DNA from: Planctomycetales bacterium 10988
GTDB lineage: Bacteria; Planctomycetota; Planctomycetia; Pirellulales; Pb10988
Assembly: GCA_009664345.1 (NCBI GenBank)
Contig: CP043547.1
Location: 4,802,709-4,866,708, forward strand
Direction of reading: 5' to 3'
Length of the DNA: 64,000 nt
Position 1 is the first letter of the stretch; every line of letters begins with the position of its first letter. Shown here one piece after another: positions 18,710 to 29,000 of this stretch. The position numbers were made by a program, and so were the translations under genes. The notes under the pieces are model-generated. The model was given only the letters and a program-made list of their open reading frames with translations, made no database searches and was not told where the DNA came from.

Positions 18710-20722
18710 ATGATTATCTCTTGGAATTGGTTAAAACAATATGTCGCTCTCGATATGTCTCGGGAGACGTTAGAAGATCGGCTTACCATGTCCGGGTTGA
18801 ATCATGAAGAATCCGAACAGAAGGCAGACGATTGGGCCATTGATTTGGAAGTGACCAACAACCGCCCTGACTGTTTGGGGCATTTGGGAGTCGCCCGCGA
18901 AGTCGCTGCCCTCTTCGATCAAGAAGTCAAACTTCCCAAGGCGGAACCGAAAGCCTCCGGTCCTCCGGTTGAAAAGCTGGCCGCTGTTGAAATCAAAGCA
19001 AAAGACCTTTGCTCGCGCTACACTGCCCGCGTGATTCAAGGGGTAAAAGTCGGTCCGAGTCCCGATTGGCTGGTCGATCGCTTGGCAACTGTGGGATTAA
19101 ACAGTGTGAATAACATTGTTGACATCACGAATTATGTCATGCTTGAATGTGGCCAACCGCTGCATGCCTTCGATTTGGATCAGCTGGCAGACAACAAGAT
19201 CATCGTTCGCCGCCCGCTGAAAGACGAAAAGCTCGAAGCGATTAATCATAATGTGTACGACCTCACCTCCGAGATGTGCATCATTGCCGATGGGAAACAG
19301 GCCACCGGAATCGGCGGCGTGATGGGCGGCATTCAGAGCGAAGTTACCGACGTTACAGTTAATTTATTGATTGAAAGTGCGGAGTTCGATCCGGTCTCGA
19401 TACGCCAAACAGTCCTCGATCTCGGACTTCCGAGCGATGCCTCCTATCGCTTCGAACGCGGGGTCGATTCACAAGGAATTGATTGGGCCAGCCGCCGCTG
19501 TTGCGAGTTGATTCTCGAAATTGCAGGCGGAACGCTGGCTTCCGGCGTCATTGATGTTGGCGAACAACCGAAAGAAGCCGAACCGATCACCTTACGCTTT
19601 CCGCAGATTGAACGCATCCTCGGCATTCCGGTTCCTGCTGGCGAGGTGGAAAGAATTCTCTCAACGCTCGGCATTTCGATCCGTGAATCGAATGAAGAAG
19701 AGCTCGTCGCGGTGCCGCCTTCCTTTCGGAATGATCTGACCCGCGAGGCCGACCTGATTGAAGAAGTCGCCCGGATTTATGGCTATGACAAAATTCCTGA
19801 AGATGTCATTGTGCCGATGGCTCCCTCTTCGCAAACGCGAATAGATCGGGTGTTGGAAGTCGTTCGCTCGGTTCTCACTGGCAACGGCTTCGATGAAGTC
19901 TTAACGCATAGTGCGGTGACGGAAAAACAAAATGAAAGTTTTTCGCCCTGGTCGGAAGAGGCCCCGATTCAAACCTTACAAACCGTGATTCAAGGGACAA
20001 ACTCCCTGCGTCGTAGCTTGGTGCCAAGTCTTTTGTTAACGCGACAAAAGAATGAAGCCGTCAGTAACCCACGGATTGAACTGTTTGAAATCGCCCATGT
20101 TTATTTACCGCAAGGAAAAGAACTTCCCCTCGAACCGATCATGATCAGTTGTTGTAGTGGTGAAGATTTCTTTCTAATGAAAGGGACGATTGAAACGTTG
20201 CTGGATGCCTTGCAAATTTCAAAACCCTTTAGTGTTAAACAAGAAAAACACACACTTCTTGATGATGAAAAAAGCGTCGGCCTTTATTTAGGAGAGACAC
20301 GCTTTGGAGTCTTGGGCGAAACAAGTCGCGCCGGGGGAAAACAGTATAAACTCTCTAAAACGGCGACCATTGCCGAGATTCAGCTTGATCCGTTGTTAGT
20401 GGAAGCGAACTTACAACCGCTTGTCACTTCTCTATCTATTTATCCGCCGAGTTCTCGTGACTTTAACTTTGTAGTTGAAGAAGCGGTGCAGTGGTCGGCT
20501 TTAAAACAATGTATTGAAGAAAACGCCGGACCGTTGTTAGAGACCCTTCACTTTCAAGAAATTTACCGTAGTAAACAATTGGACGAAGGGAAAAAGAGTA
20601 TGCTTTTAACCGTCCAATTCCGCAGCAGCGAAGGCACCCTCACCGGCGAACAAGTCGACCAAGCCAGCGAACAACTCGTCACCGCCTGCCAAAAACAACT
20701 CGGCGCCACCCTGCGGGGTTGA
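18710..20722 (+). CDS. pheT: Phenylalanine--tRNA ligase beta subunit, short form without the tRNA-binding (EMAP-like) domain
   Basis: The beta subunit provides editing and tRNA contacts. Present: N-terminal B1 segment (MIISWNWLKQYVAL), then directly the DLEVTNNRPDCLGHLGVARE region, the B3/4 editing domain (about 90-260), B5 (about 285-355), the catalytic-like core and a C-terminal FDX-ACB anticodon-binding domain (about 575-670). The OB-fold tRNA-binding domain that normally interrupts the N-terminus (around residues 40-150) is missing, which explains 670 aa instead of about 800. The frame is intact, so this is a natural short form, not damage. A strong terminator follows. Confidence 0.95.
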   Translation: MIISWNWLKQYVALDMSRETLEDRLTMSGLNHEESEQKADDWAIDLEVTNNRPDCLGHLGVAREVAALFDQEVKLPKAEPKASGPPVEKLAAVEIKAKDLCSRYTARVIQGVKVGPSPDWLVDRLATVGLNSVNNIVDITNYVMLECGQPLHAFDLDQLADNKIIVRRPLKDEKLEAINHNVYDLTSEMCIIADGKQATGIGGVMGGIQSEVTDVTVNLLIESAEFDPVSIRQTVLDLGLPSDASYRFERGVDSQGIDWASRRCCELILEIAGGTLASGVIDVGEQPKEAEPITLRFPQIERILGIPVPAGEVERILSTLGISIRESNEEELVAVPPSFRNDLTREADLIEEVARIYGYDKIPEDVIVPMAPSSQTRIDRVLEVVRSVLTGNGFDEVLTHSAVTEKQNESFSPWSEEAPIQTLQTVIQGTNSLRRSLVPSLLLTRQKNEAVSNPRIELFEIAHVYLPQGKELPLEPIMISCCSGEDFFLMKGTIETLLDALQISKPFSVKQEKHTLLDDEKSVGLYLGETRFGVLGETSRAGGKQYKLSKTATIAEIQLDPLLVEANLQPLVTSLSIYPPSSRDFNFVVEEAVQWSALKQCIEENAGPLLETLHFQEIYRSKQLDEGKKSMLLTVQFRSSEGTLTGEQVDQASEQLVTACQKQLGATLRG

Positions 20723-20757
20723 AATCTTTTACTTTAGATTTCTATAAATCAATAAAC

Positions 20758-20794
20758 AAAAAGGCTTCCTCTATTTAACAGGGGAAGCCTTTTT
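20758..20794. terminator. Terminator of pheT
   Basis: A 12-bp perfect stem (AAAAAGGCTTCC at 20758-20769, GGAAGCCTTTTT at 20783-20794) with flanking A and T runs serves pheT and probably the convergent TPR gene ending at 20823. Confidence 0.88.
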
Positions 20795-20822
20795 GTTTGT
20801 TTTATTAAATCATTGAAGAACT

Positions 20823-21164
20823 CTAAAACAAATCGTCGTCGTCTTCGAGGGTGTTGAGGGAGCCGAGGAATTCGCTCATTTCGGAAGCGGCGTGGTTGTC
20901 GCCTTGGTGGCGGGCGTTTTCGATGCCGTCGCGGAGGAATGCGCGGGCTTCGTTGGTTCGGCCTTCTTTGGCGAGGAGTTGGGCCGCTTGAAAGTAAGAA
21001 GCAATGTGCGGAGGTTCGTCCTTCATTAAGGATTGATACTGTGAAAGGGCGTTCTCGACCTCCCCTTCGTTGGCCATTTCCATCGCTAGGCCGTAGCGGA
21101 GAAAGGTGTCGTTGGGTTCCTCTTGCAACATCGCTTCGATCTGTTCACGCCGTTTTGATTTCAT
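20823..21164 (-). CDS. Small TPR-repeat protein
   Basis: The 113-aa protein consists of about three tetratricopeptide-like helix pairs (RYGLAMEMANEGEVENALSQY, SYFQAAQLLAKEGRTNEARAFL) and an acidic tail (EDDDDLF). TPR units mediate protein contacts; the partner is unknown. There is no signal peptide. The ATG at 21164 lacks a clear ribosome site (upstream is CCCCC). It is convergent with pheT and downstream of uvrC, separated from it by a repeat-rich spacer. Confidence 0.75.
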   Translation of the reverse strand: MKSKRREQIEAMLQEEPNDTFLRYGLAMEMANEGEVENALSQYQSLMKDEPPHIASYFQAAQLLAKEGRTNEARAFLRDGIENARHQGDNHAASEMSEFLGSLNTLEDDDDLF

Positions 21165-21173
21165 GGGGGAATT

Positions 21174-21334
21174 TAGGTTTCGGGGTTCGGGTTTCAGGGT
21201 TCAGGAATCGGCGGGGTTTCACCGAATCCATTTCAACGTCTATCTTTATTTATAAAAAGTGCTTTTTGTATTTAATTCTAAATCGTGATCACTCCCAATA
21301 CCGAACACTGAAAACCGAACACCGAACACGCTTC
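21174..21334. repeat. Second patch of GGGTTCAGG-type and CCGAACAC repeats
   Basis: The spacer holds GGTTTCGGGGTTCGGGTTTC and further units (21176-21207) like those near 13450. After it come CCGAACAC units at 21300-21330 and an AAAAAGTGCTTTTT element at 21254-21267. No coding frame is convincing. Confidence 0.55.
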
Positions 21335-21384
21335 GTTTCCCTGGTGTTTGTGAAACCTCTTCGGAAAGGGTTTCACCACCACTA

Positions 21385-22815
21385 TTACCTAAACGTCGAT
21401 TTCTTACGAAGTAAATGATGGTAGTGTTGGGCGAAACGGTGGGCTTCGTCGCGAACGTATTGCAGTAGTCGCAACGCGAAAGCATGGCGACTGAGAACAA
21501 TCGGCTCGTCGTGATCCATGGCGAAGATCTCTTCTTCGCGTTTGGCCAAGGAGAGAACCAAAGGGGGTTCGATTTCCAGTTCGCGGAAGGCGGAAAGACC
21601 TGCGTTGAGCTGACCTTTGCCTCCGTCGATCAGGAGGACATCGGGGAACTTTTCGCCTTCGTCGGAGAGGCGGCGGAAGCGGCGGCTGATCACTTCGTGC
21701 ATGCTGGCGAAGTCATTGACGCCCTCGACGGTCTTCATTTTATAGCGTCGATAGCCCGGTTTAAAGGGAATACCGTCAATAAACTGAACCAAGCTGGCCA
21801 CGGTTTCTCCGCCGCCGAGGTGGGCAATATCGACCCCTTCGACCACGCGAGGGACTTCCGGAAGGTGAAAGATTTTCTTGAGACCTTGCAGGCCTTTACG
21901 GGGATCAATATAGAAAACTTCCGGCTGGGCGTGCGATTCCAGATCGCCCCGGTTGTCGAGCTGCTCCAGCATTTTGATTTCATCACGCAGTCGGGCGGCC
22001 TTTTCATATTGCAAATCCTCGGCGGCCTGCTGCATCTCTTTTTGCAATTCTTTCAGGACCGTCGCCCGCCCGCCATCGAGAAAAGTTCTCAAGCGGCGAA
22101 TGTCTTTTTTGTAATCTTCCTTTGAAATCCGCTGGTTACAAGGGGCCGTGCATTGATGAATACTGGCCAACAGACAAGGGCGGAACCACTCCCATTTGGG
22201 ATCATTCTCTTCGATGTCGAGGCTGCAGGTGCGAAACTTGAAGATCCGCTGCAAGACCTGAATCGCCCCCCGGAGCGAACCCGCCGAAGTGAACGGACCA
22301 TACAGCTTCGTGCCGCGGGCTTTCGGCTGGCGAGTGAATTCCACGCGGGGAAAATCTTCTCTGGTGGTGATTTCCAGATAGGGGAAGCTTTTGTCGTCTT
22401 TGAGATCGGTATTGAATTTGGGTTGCGTATCCTTGATGAGCCGGGCTTCCATCAGCAGGGCATCGACTTCGCTTTCGGTCTCGACATAGTCGATGTCGTG
22501 GATTTCCTTGACTAGCTCGGCGGTCCGCTTTTCTTCCGCGGCGGCTTTTAAAAAGTAGCTACTCGCCCTGGAGCGGAGGCTCTTTGCTTTGCCAATATAA
22601 ATGACACGGCCGACATCATCCTTCATCAGATAGACGCCGGAAGTTTGCGGGAACTGACGGACTTTCTCCGCGGCTCGCTGAAAATTCCATGCCTGGAGTT
22701 CCGCCGGGTCTTTAGGAGGTTCTTTCGAAGCAGCCTCCGCGGGACTTTCCGAATGTTGCGGCTCCTGATCTGGTTGGGGAGCATCCTTTTGCTTGGACAA
22801 CGTCTTGGCCTCCAT
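21385..22815 (-). CDS. uvrC: Excinuclease ABC subunit C, short form without HhH domain
   Basis: UvrC makes both cuts around DNA lesions in nucleotide excision repair after UvrA and UvrB load. An extra 50-residue Pro/Glu-rich N-terminal tail precedes the GIY-YIG nuclease (GVYLMKDDVGRVIYIGKAKS, 60-90), the UVR motif (about 255-290; LQKEMQQAAEDLQYEKAARL) that contacts UvrB, and the RNase H-like nuclease (from about 330), where both acidic residues (VEGVDIAH, LLIDGGKGQ) and a C-terminal His (RDEAHRFAQHYH) are visible. The protein stops at 476 aa, right after that domain, so the tandem helix-hairpin-helix DNA-binding domain of ordinary UvrC (about 600 aa) is absent. No frameshifted remainder is seen downstream. 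Confidence 0.95.
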   Translation of the reverse strand: MEAKTLSKQKDAPQPDQEPQHSESPAEAASKEPPKDPAELQAWNFQRAAEKVRQFPQTSGVYLMKDDVGRVIYIGKAKSLRSRASSYFLKAAAEEKRTAELVKEIHDIDYVETESEVDALLMEARLIKDTQPKFNTDLKDDKSFPYLEITTREDFPRVEFTRQPKARGTKLYGPFTSAGSLRGAIQVLQRIFKFRTCSLDIEENDPKWEWFRPCLLASIHQCTAPCNQRISKEDYKKDIRRLRTFLDGGRATVLKELQKEMQQAAEDLQYEKAARLRDEIKMLEQLDNRGDLESHAQPEVFYIDPRKGLQGLKKIFHLPEVPRVVEGVDIAHLGGGETVASLVQFIDGIPFKPGYRRYKMKTVEGVNDFASMHEVISRRFRRLSDEGEKFPDVLLIDGGKGQLNAGLSAFRELEIEPPLVLSLAKREEEIFAMDHDEPIVLSRHAFALRLLQYVRDEAHRFAQHYHHLLRKKSTFR

Positions 22816-23007
22816 TCGAAGCGTCGAATCGCAGAAAGAAAATCGCGATGGAAATTCGTCAATGTTTTAACGGTTTATTATAGAAATGTTGCCCCTTGGA
22901 GGCGAGGCTTGCGGAGAACCAAGAAAAAAACCGCACACAGAAGCAAGCTTTTACACTCACCTCCATGGCGGCTTTTCATCCGGAATCAAATGGGCAGCAG
23001 AATGAAA

Positions 23008-23322
23008 TTAGACAGTAGGAAGACGAAGCTCGTAGCCGGTGATGGCGAGCATCTCGTCATCGAAATGCAATTGGGTTGTTTCGATTTCTTCCTGAGTTGT
23101 CCCGGTTTCACTTTGATCGACTGCCGAACTACTCTCCATCACAAAGTAGGACCAAGTGATCAAACCTGCGAGTAAAACCAAAACTAAAAGCGGATAGGTC
23201 CAAAATGCCAACCGAAACGGGGCGGAAGGGTTCTCCTCTTCCATTGGACGATCCTGACTGGTCATCGCGTCTTTGACAGGGGTGTTTTCCTGTTCGGTTC
23301 GTTCTTCAATATTGTTAGCCAT
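23008..23322 (-). CDS. Small single-pass membrane protein, 104 aa
   Basis: An acidic cytoplasmic N-terminal tail (1-35) leads to one membrane segment (about 42-62; FWTYPLLVLVLLAGLITWSY), followed by an acidic C-terminal part. No family is recognised. The start ATG at 23322 has an AAGGAAAA ribosome site. It lies between uvrC and the MscS gene on the same strand with gaps of about 165-190 nt, so co-transcription is uncertain. Confidence 0.6.
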   Translation of the reverse strand: MANNIEERTEQENTPVKDAMTSQDRPMEEENPSAPFRLAFWTYPLLVLVLLAGLITWSYFVMESSSAVDQSETGTTQEEIETTQLHFDDEMLAITGYELRLPTV

Positions 23323-23485
23323 GGGTTTTTCCTTTCGTTAGCAATTCCATTTCATCTACTTGCACGTTCAATGCCTAAGTTCTGAAGAATGATGGAAATC
23401 GATTTCCGAGAATTTTTTCGTCTTCGGAGTGGTAGGCTTCCGCTCAAATTGGCAGAGAACGAACCGTCCTTCGAAGAAAACTCGC

Positions 23486-24622
23486 CTATTCCCCTTTGCC
23501 ATTCCCGGAAGCAGCCGTTTCCGCCGGCATGGAACGAACCTCCGCTTTGAAGGGTCGGGCATCGGTATCGACATAGAGTTTGCGGGACGGGAAGGCGATG
23601 GAAATTTCACGTTCGGCGAATTGGTCCAGAATGCCAAAGTTGATCGCCTGTTGGATATCCATATAGACGTTGTAGTCTTTCGTCAGTACGTAATAGACAA
23701 TTTCGTAATCGAGCGAGGATTCTCCGAAGGAACGCATGTGTGCCCGATCGAAGCGGACTTGGTCTTGTTCCTCGACAATCTCTTTGACCAAGCCGGGGAT
23801 TTCCTTCACTTTCTCCTTCGGCGTGCTGTATTCCACGCCTAAGTTGAAGACGACACGGCGTTCTTCCATATCCACATAGTTGCGAATGCGGCTTTCGACG
23901 AGGTCTTTATTCGGGAAAACAATTCGCTCTCCGCTGAGGCTGCGAACGCGGGTGGTTTTGATCCCGATCTGCTCGACGGTTCCTAGAAAATCCCCGACAA
24001 TAATGAAATCGCCGACCTCGAAGGGACTATCGAAAACAATCGCTACTGAGCAAAAGATATCGGAAAGAATCTCTTTCAGGGCGAAACCGATAATGATCCC
24101 ACCAACGCCCAAGCCAGTCAGGAGTGGGGTGATTTCAATGCCAAGATTGGCCAAGATCATCAATAAGACCAAGGACCAGATCACGCAGTTCACTAAGAAA
24201 CGGACAACCGTTTGGGCGGATTTTCGATTGGACTCTTCGTTGGTGGCGGTTTTTAAGGTCTTCTCCAAGGCGACATCTCGCATGGCAATGACCCAACGAC
24301 CGCCTTGAATAAAGAGGATGCTCAGAAAAACGGCTTGCAAAATCGAATCCGCGGATTGCCAGGTCGGCTGATCTTCGACTTTGAAGGGCAAAAATTGGAT
24401 GGCGATCACCCCGGCCAAACTGATGCAACTAAACAGCCACGTTTTCTCCAAGAGTTTCAGCACATAATCGTCATATTTATGCTCTGTCTTTTCGCTGAAA
24501 GAAGCAAATCCCTTCTTTACCAACTTGAGAATCGTCCAGAAAAGCAATCCCCCGCCGACAGAGGCAATTCCTAAAACGATCCAATAGTAGAGACTGAGGC
24601 CATAAAATTGTTGGTCGAGCAT
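23486..24622 (-). CDS. MscS-family mechanosensitive channel
   Basis: The protein of 378 aa has four or five N-terminal membrane segments. The last, pore-lining helix (LLTGLGVGGIIIGFALKEIL) is rich in Gly and Ala. The MscS beta domain follows (FDSPFEVGDFIIVGDFLGTVEQIG...TTRVRSLSGERIVFPN) and then the C-terminal alpha/beta domain. Such channels open under membrane tension and protect from osmotic downshock. The extra N-terminal helices compared with E. coli MscS (286 aa) are common in this family. The tail is Ala/Gly/Lys-rich. Confidence 0.92.
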   Translation of the reverse strand: MLDQQFYGLSLYYWIVLGIASVGGGLLFWTILKLVKKGFASFSEKTEHKYDDYVLKLLEKTWLFSCISLAGVIAIQFLPFKVEDQPTWQSADSILQAVFLSILFIQGGRWVIAMRDVALEKTLKTATNEESNRKSAQTVVRFLVNCVIWSLVLLMILANLGIEITPLLTGLGVGGIIIGFALKEILSDIFCSVAIVFDSPFEVGDFIIVGDFLGTVEQIGIKTTRVRSLSGERIVFPNKDLVESRIRNYVDMEERRVVFNLGVEYSTPKEKVKEIPGLVKEIVEEQDQVRFDRAHMRSFGESSLDYEIVYYVLTKDYNVYMDIQQAINFGILDQFAEREISIAFPSRKLYVDTDARPFKAEVRSMPAETAASGNGKGE

Positions 24623-24843
24623 GATTTTTTAGATTTCTAGCTTGGAGTTGAATTTCGGGGCGAAAAACATGTTGAAACAAGGGTAGTTGAGCAATTCGCG
24701 CGCCGATGCTCTTTTTTCTACAAACCCGGAGCGTCCGCTTTCTGGGAATAGATTCGAGTCGTTCCGAGTCTAAATAAAGGAGCCTCTGACTGAGCAAAAA
24801 CTCGGATTCCCGTTCCAACTCTCTCAAAAATAGGCGGATACAG

Positions 24844-25545
24844 ATGAACGTAAAACGATTTACCATGGGACTTCTCGCCCTTTGTTGCCTCTTCTCACTA
24901 GGCTGTATTCGTTCGATCTATCCTATCTATCTCCCAGACGAAGGAGTTTTTGAAGAGAAACTATTGGGAGAGTGGGTGATCTTGGGGAACTCTTCCGACG
25001 AGCCGCGCTATCCCCCAACGGAAGAGGCACTTGCAGAATCGCCGGTCTGGACTTTCACAAGAGAGGATGGACAAAATGGCTATCTTGTCGAGTTGGATGA
25101 GAAGTTGGAAGGGAAAGAACCTTTCCTATTCAAAGGCACCCTCATTCAGATCAAAGGGCACTATTTCCTCGATCTTCAATTGGATTCCTACCCTGAGGAA
25201 GCCCCTCACTTTCAAAGATTACATATGTTGCCACTGCATAGTTTTTATCATCTTCCCAGTTTGGAACCTCCGCTCCGTTTTGAAATCTTCGATATGGATG
25301 TACTTTCTGAAGAGCTTGAAGAGAACCCTAATCTCTTGCCACTACTTCCTAGAGATTCCGTAGGGGACCTGGTCACCGCTGTACCTACGAAGAAACTGCG
25401 AAAGGCACTAATATATTGGATCAAAAATGAGAAACCATGGACCCCACTCTTACGGTTTGACCGAGCGGCTAACGTTAAAGAAAAGCTGAAGTTAGAAGCG
25501 GTAGAAGCAGAGCAGCCCACTGAAGAAGCAGGGAAAAATAATTAG
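24844..25545 (+). CDS. Putative lipoprotein, 233 aa
   Basis: The N-terminal signal (MNVKRFTMGLLALCCLFSLGC) has a lipobox-like end with Cys21 as the probable lipid anchor. The mature part is acidic, with EEKLLGEWV, WTFTREDGQNGYLVEL and KGTLIQIKGHYFLDLQL, a pattern seen in small beta-rich lipoproteins that are mostly unannotated. No catalytic motif is seen. It stands alone, divergent from mscS, and is followed by a 525-nt region without a gene. Confidence 0.7.
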   Translation: MNVKRFTMGLLALCCLFSLGCIRSIYPIYLPDEGVFEEKLLGEWVILGNSSDEPRYPPTEEALAESPVWTFTREDGQNGYLVELDEKLEGKEPFLFKGTLIQIKGHYFLDLQLDSYPEEAPHFQRLHMLPLHSFYHLPSLEPPLRFEIFDMDVLSEELEENPNLLPLLPRDSVGDLVTAVPTKKLRKALIYWIKNEKPWTPLLRFDRAANVKEKLKLEAVEAEQPTEEAGKNN

Positions 25546-26071
25546 TTTAGATATCTAATTTAGATTTTATCTGTTACTTCGCACACATCATTTCCGTTTC
25601 CAGGAATAGTTTATCAAATCGTGCGAGAACCAAACAAAATACTAGCCTTCTTGGCCGTGCTTTTGCTACGTTTTCGTTGAAAACTGGATAAGCAGCTATT
25701 AAACTAGATAGAAGTTCAGTTTCCCTGAAGAACGATTTTGCATTTGGTGAAAGACGGATTGAGATACGGAAAACTTCCTTCTAGACAATACTCGCTCTGA
25801 GTATTTTCAATTCCCCTGTGAACCTTGTACGCAAGGCGTATCACTCACTAATTGAGGTTTCTCAAAACCGGGGGAATAGTGTTGCGAGGTGCCATCCGTA
25901 TCTAAGGGCCAAGCTGGGCTTTCACTTGGGCAGGGAAATCTTTCGCGAAGTACCTTTCAGGCAACATGTGGAACTCGCTTCTCATCGAGTGGGTTCTCGC
26001 TTGTTACGGGGGGAACTTGGCGTTAAATCGTTTTTTACTGCTGGATCAGTTGATAGGTCCTCGGATAGGGC
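25546..26071. other. 525-bp region without a recognisable gene
   Basis: A perfect 12-bp palindrome (TTAGATATCTAA, 25547-25558) follows the lipoprotein stop immediately. The rest shows no convincing coding frame, RNA gene or terminator. It presumably carries the promoter of the kinase gene at 26072. Confidence 0.5.
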
Positions 26072-29000
26072 ATGAATTCGCCAAAGTTACCACCCCGACC
26101 TCCACGGGATGATCCTCCGCGTTCATCCTCCGATCCACGTCTGTCTTCCACGGAAGACCAGTCGCCGCTGAAGGTATCCCTCGGGGCTGATCTCGAATCG
26201 CAATCCGCGGTCAAAATCCTCAAGAAATATCTTCAAACCAACCTCGACGAAACAACGACCCAAAAGGGTTCGTCCGCGAATCATGTATTTGATTCCGGGA
26301 GCTTTTCCTCGGATTCCGATTGTTTCCGGGTTGATGTCGTTGAATTGGAGCATCTGCTTCAGGATAAGGAACTCGCCCATTTTCGCCTGGAACGGTTGCT
26401 GGGAATGGGAGGATTTGGAATTGTCTTCCGAGCGGAGGATCAAATTCTCAAGCGTCCGGTCGCTTTGAAAATCCCTCGCCTCCCTTCGAACTTAAATCCG
26501 AAGCACCAAGAACAACTTGAGAGCGAGGCCCGCGCGGCCGCCTCGTTGCAACACCCTCACTTGGTCACGATCTACGAAGCAGGTTATGTCGATTCCCTCT
26601 TCTTCATCGCTTCTGCCTACTGTTCCGGGCCGAATCTAGCGGAGTGGCTCAGCACTACCGAAGCCCCGGTCCCCTATCATTGGGCCGCTCAAATCATTCT
26701 GAATCTTGCCGATGCAATGCATGTCGTGCATGGTGCCGGGGTAATTCATCGCGATTTGAAGCCGGAAAATGTTCTCTTGGAGCCTTGGGATCGAACCGAT
26801 GACAGCTTCCCCTTCTCGCCGAAGCTCACCGATTTCGGTCTGGCCAAATTCCTGACAGAGATTGGGAGTGAAGGGGGGGCCGATGTCGAGGATAAACAAC
26901 TCGTCGGCACCGCGTGTTATATGGCCCCGGAGCAAGCCAATGGAGATGTTAATTCGCTCGGGCCTCCGACGGATATTTACTCCCTCGGCGTTACGCTCTA
27001 TCAATTGTTGACCCGGAATTTCCCGTTTGTGGCGTCCAGCTATCAAAAGATGTTGTTGCAAATCTGGCTGACGCCGCCTCGATCTCTGGTGGAATTTCGC
27101 CCTGATATTCCCGAAGAACTTGAGAATATCTGCTACCGCTGTTTGGCGAAAAATCCTCGTGATCGCTACCAAGATACCCAATCGCTCGTCAAGGCGTTGG
27201 AACTTTTTCTGACAAACTATCGCGAGGCCCAAGCCGACGACCCCGGTGCTTCTTCTATCTCTTTGGAAGAGGGGAAGGTGCAGGAACCCGTCGCTTCAGT
27301 CAGGCCGCCGGTGAAGGAAGAGACGGCTTCGCAAGAGGAGCAGATTTCCCCTTCCGCTCCTTGGCTTATTCCTTTGGTCTTTAGCGGCGTCATCGTTTTG
27401 GGACTTCTCAGTGGTATCGGGTTGTGGGCGTTCCTCTTTGCCGGCAGAGTTTCCAAAACTCCTGACATCGAAACCGCAATCAATGCCACGCCGCCTCCGA
27501 AAGTGCAAGAGGTTGCACCTGGGACAAACCCGGATTCCGAAGAAAATTCACCGCCGCCAATTCCCGAGGAAGACCTGCCTCCATCTTGGGCGGAAGTGGA
27601 AACCTATACCGAAACTGAGCTGCCAGGGCTGATCAGCCAACCGCAAAAGCAGGCAGGGATCGTGGATTGGCAGCTTCTTCCTGTCCGGCCTCAATACCCT
27701 ATTTCGCACTTGAAATGGAGTCCCAACGGCCGCTTTCTCGCCTGTTCCACACTCTGTCCAGCCCTACGCATTTATGAGCCTGTCGCCGGAAAGCTGTTCG
27801 CTTTCGATCCCGGCTATGATCATCCGATCACGGCCATCGACTGGAGTAGTGCCAATGCCTGGGTGCTTGCCGGGGATATCAAAGGCAATCTCAGGGGGTT
27901 CTTCATCCAAGACTCGACGGTAATCCCACTTTCTCAAGAGGCCGCGGCCATTTCCGCCATTGCTTTCCATCCAGTAAATTCCCAGAACTATGCGGTGGGG
28001 ACAGCTCAAGGAGAGCTATCGCTTTGGAAACGGTTCCAAGAAAAGGTTGACTCGTATTCGGTTCTCTCTGGGGAAATTCGGCAGATTGCGTGGCGGCCGG
28101 ATGGAGCACAACTCGCCGTCCTAGGAGGAAATAGCTCCACCATTCACCTTTTCGATATTGAAGCGGATCAGCTCAATTTGGCAACGAGCCGAAAGCTCAC
28201 GTTGCCGACTTCCGATTCCCAACAGAACCAGGCGGAACCGATTCTTCAAATCGGCTGGCAACCCGCCGCCGAACCCGGACAACCAGCTACGTTGCTCTCC
28301 CTTACCATCAATCACCTTCATGCTTGGGGTCGGGATGGGAAGCTTGAAAAAACGTTGAGTGCGGATATTCCCTTGGAGCGATTTAGTGTCCGCCAGGAAG
28401 ACCGGAGTTTGCTCCTTTGGGACCCTAGCGGAGGTTGTTATCACTGCCGATCAAGTGATCAATGGAACGCGAATCCTTGGGATGATTGCAGATTACTCGG
28501 CTATCTTGGCAATTTGCTGCCGAGCCAATGGGCCTATGAACCTCTCATCGAACGATGTGCTTGGTCGAAGGGAAATCGCCTTTACTACAGTAAAATTCGA
28601 GAACTACCGCACCCCAAAGAGCCGGGAAAAAGTACTCCAGATCAAGAGGTAGAAGCAGAAAACCAAGCTAAAACGAAGCAACTTCAACTCACTGCTTGGA
28701 ATCCCCCTGGCCAAAAAGCTTGGAATCAATCCCTCCGTTTTTCGATTATGAAGGTGAGTCCTACCCAGGAAGAGATCGCACTGGGAACTGGGACAGGGAG
28801 GGTTTATTTTATTTCTCAACAGGGAGAAATCCGCCGAAAATTACTTCCTGATAAAGCCGATCAAGGCACCGTCACGGCAATGACTTGGAATGCCGATGGC
28901 ACCGAGCTAGCCGTAGCCACGCGTTTGGGGAAGATTCACCGAATTCAGCGCGATATCCTGGAATTGACCACGATCGAAGGAGCAAGCAGCTCCCTTGTTT

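Noticed and set aside
25818-26075. 85-codon frame before the second kinase
   Set aside because: GTG start, no ribosome site, no family pattern, and overlap with the kinase start.
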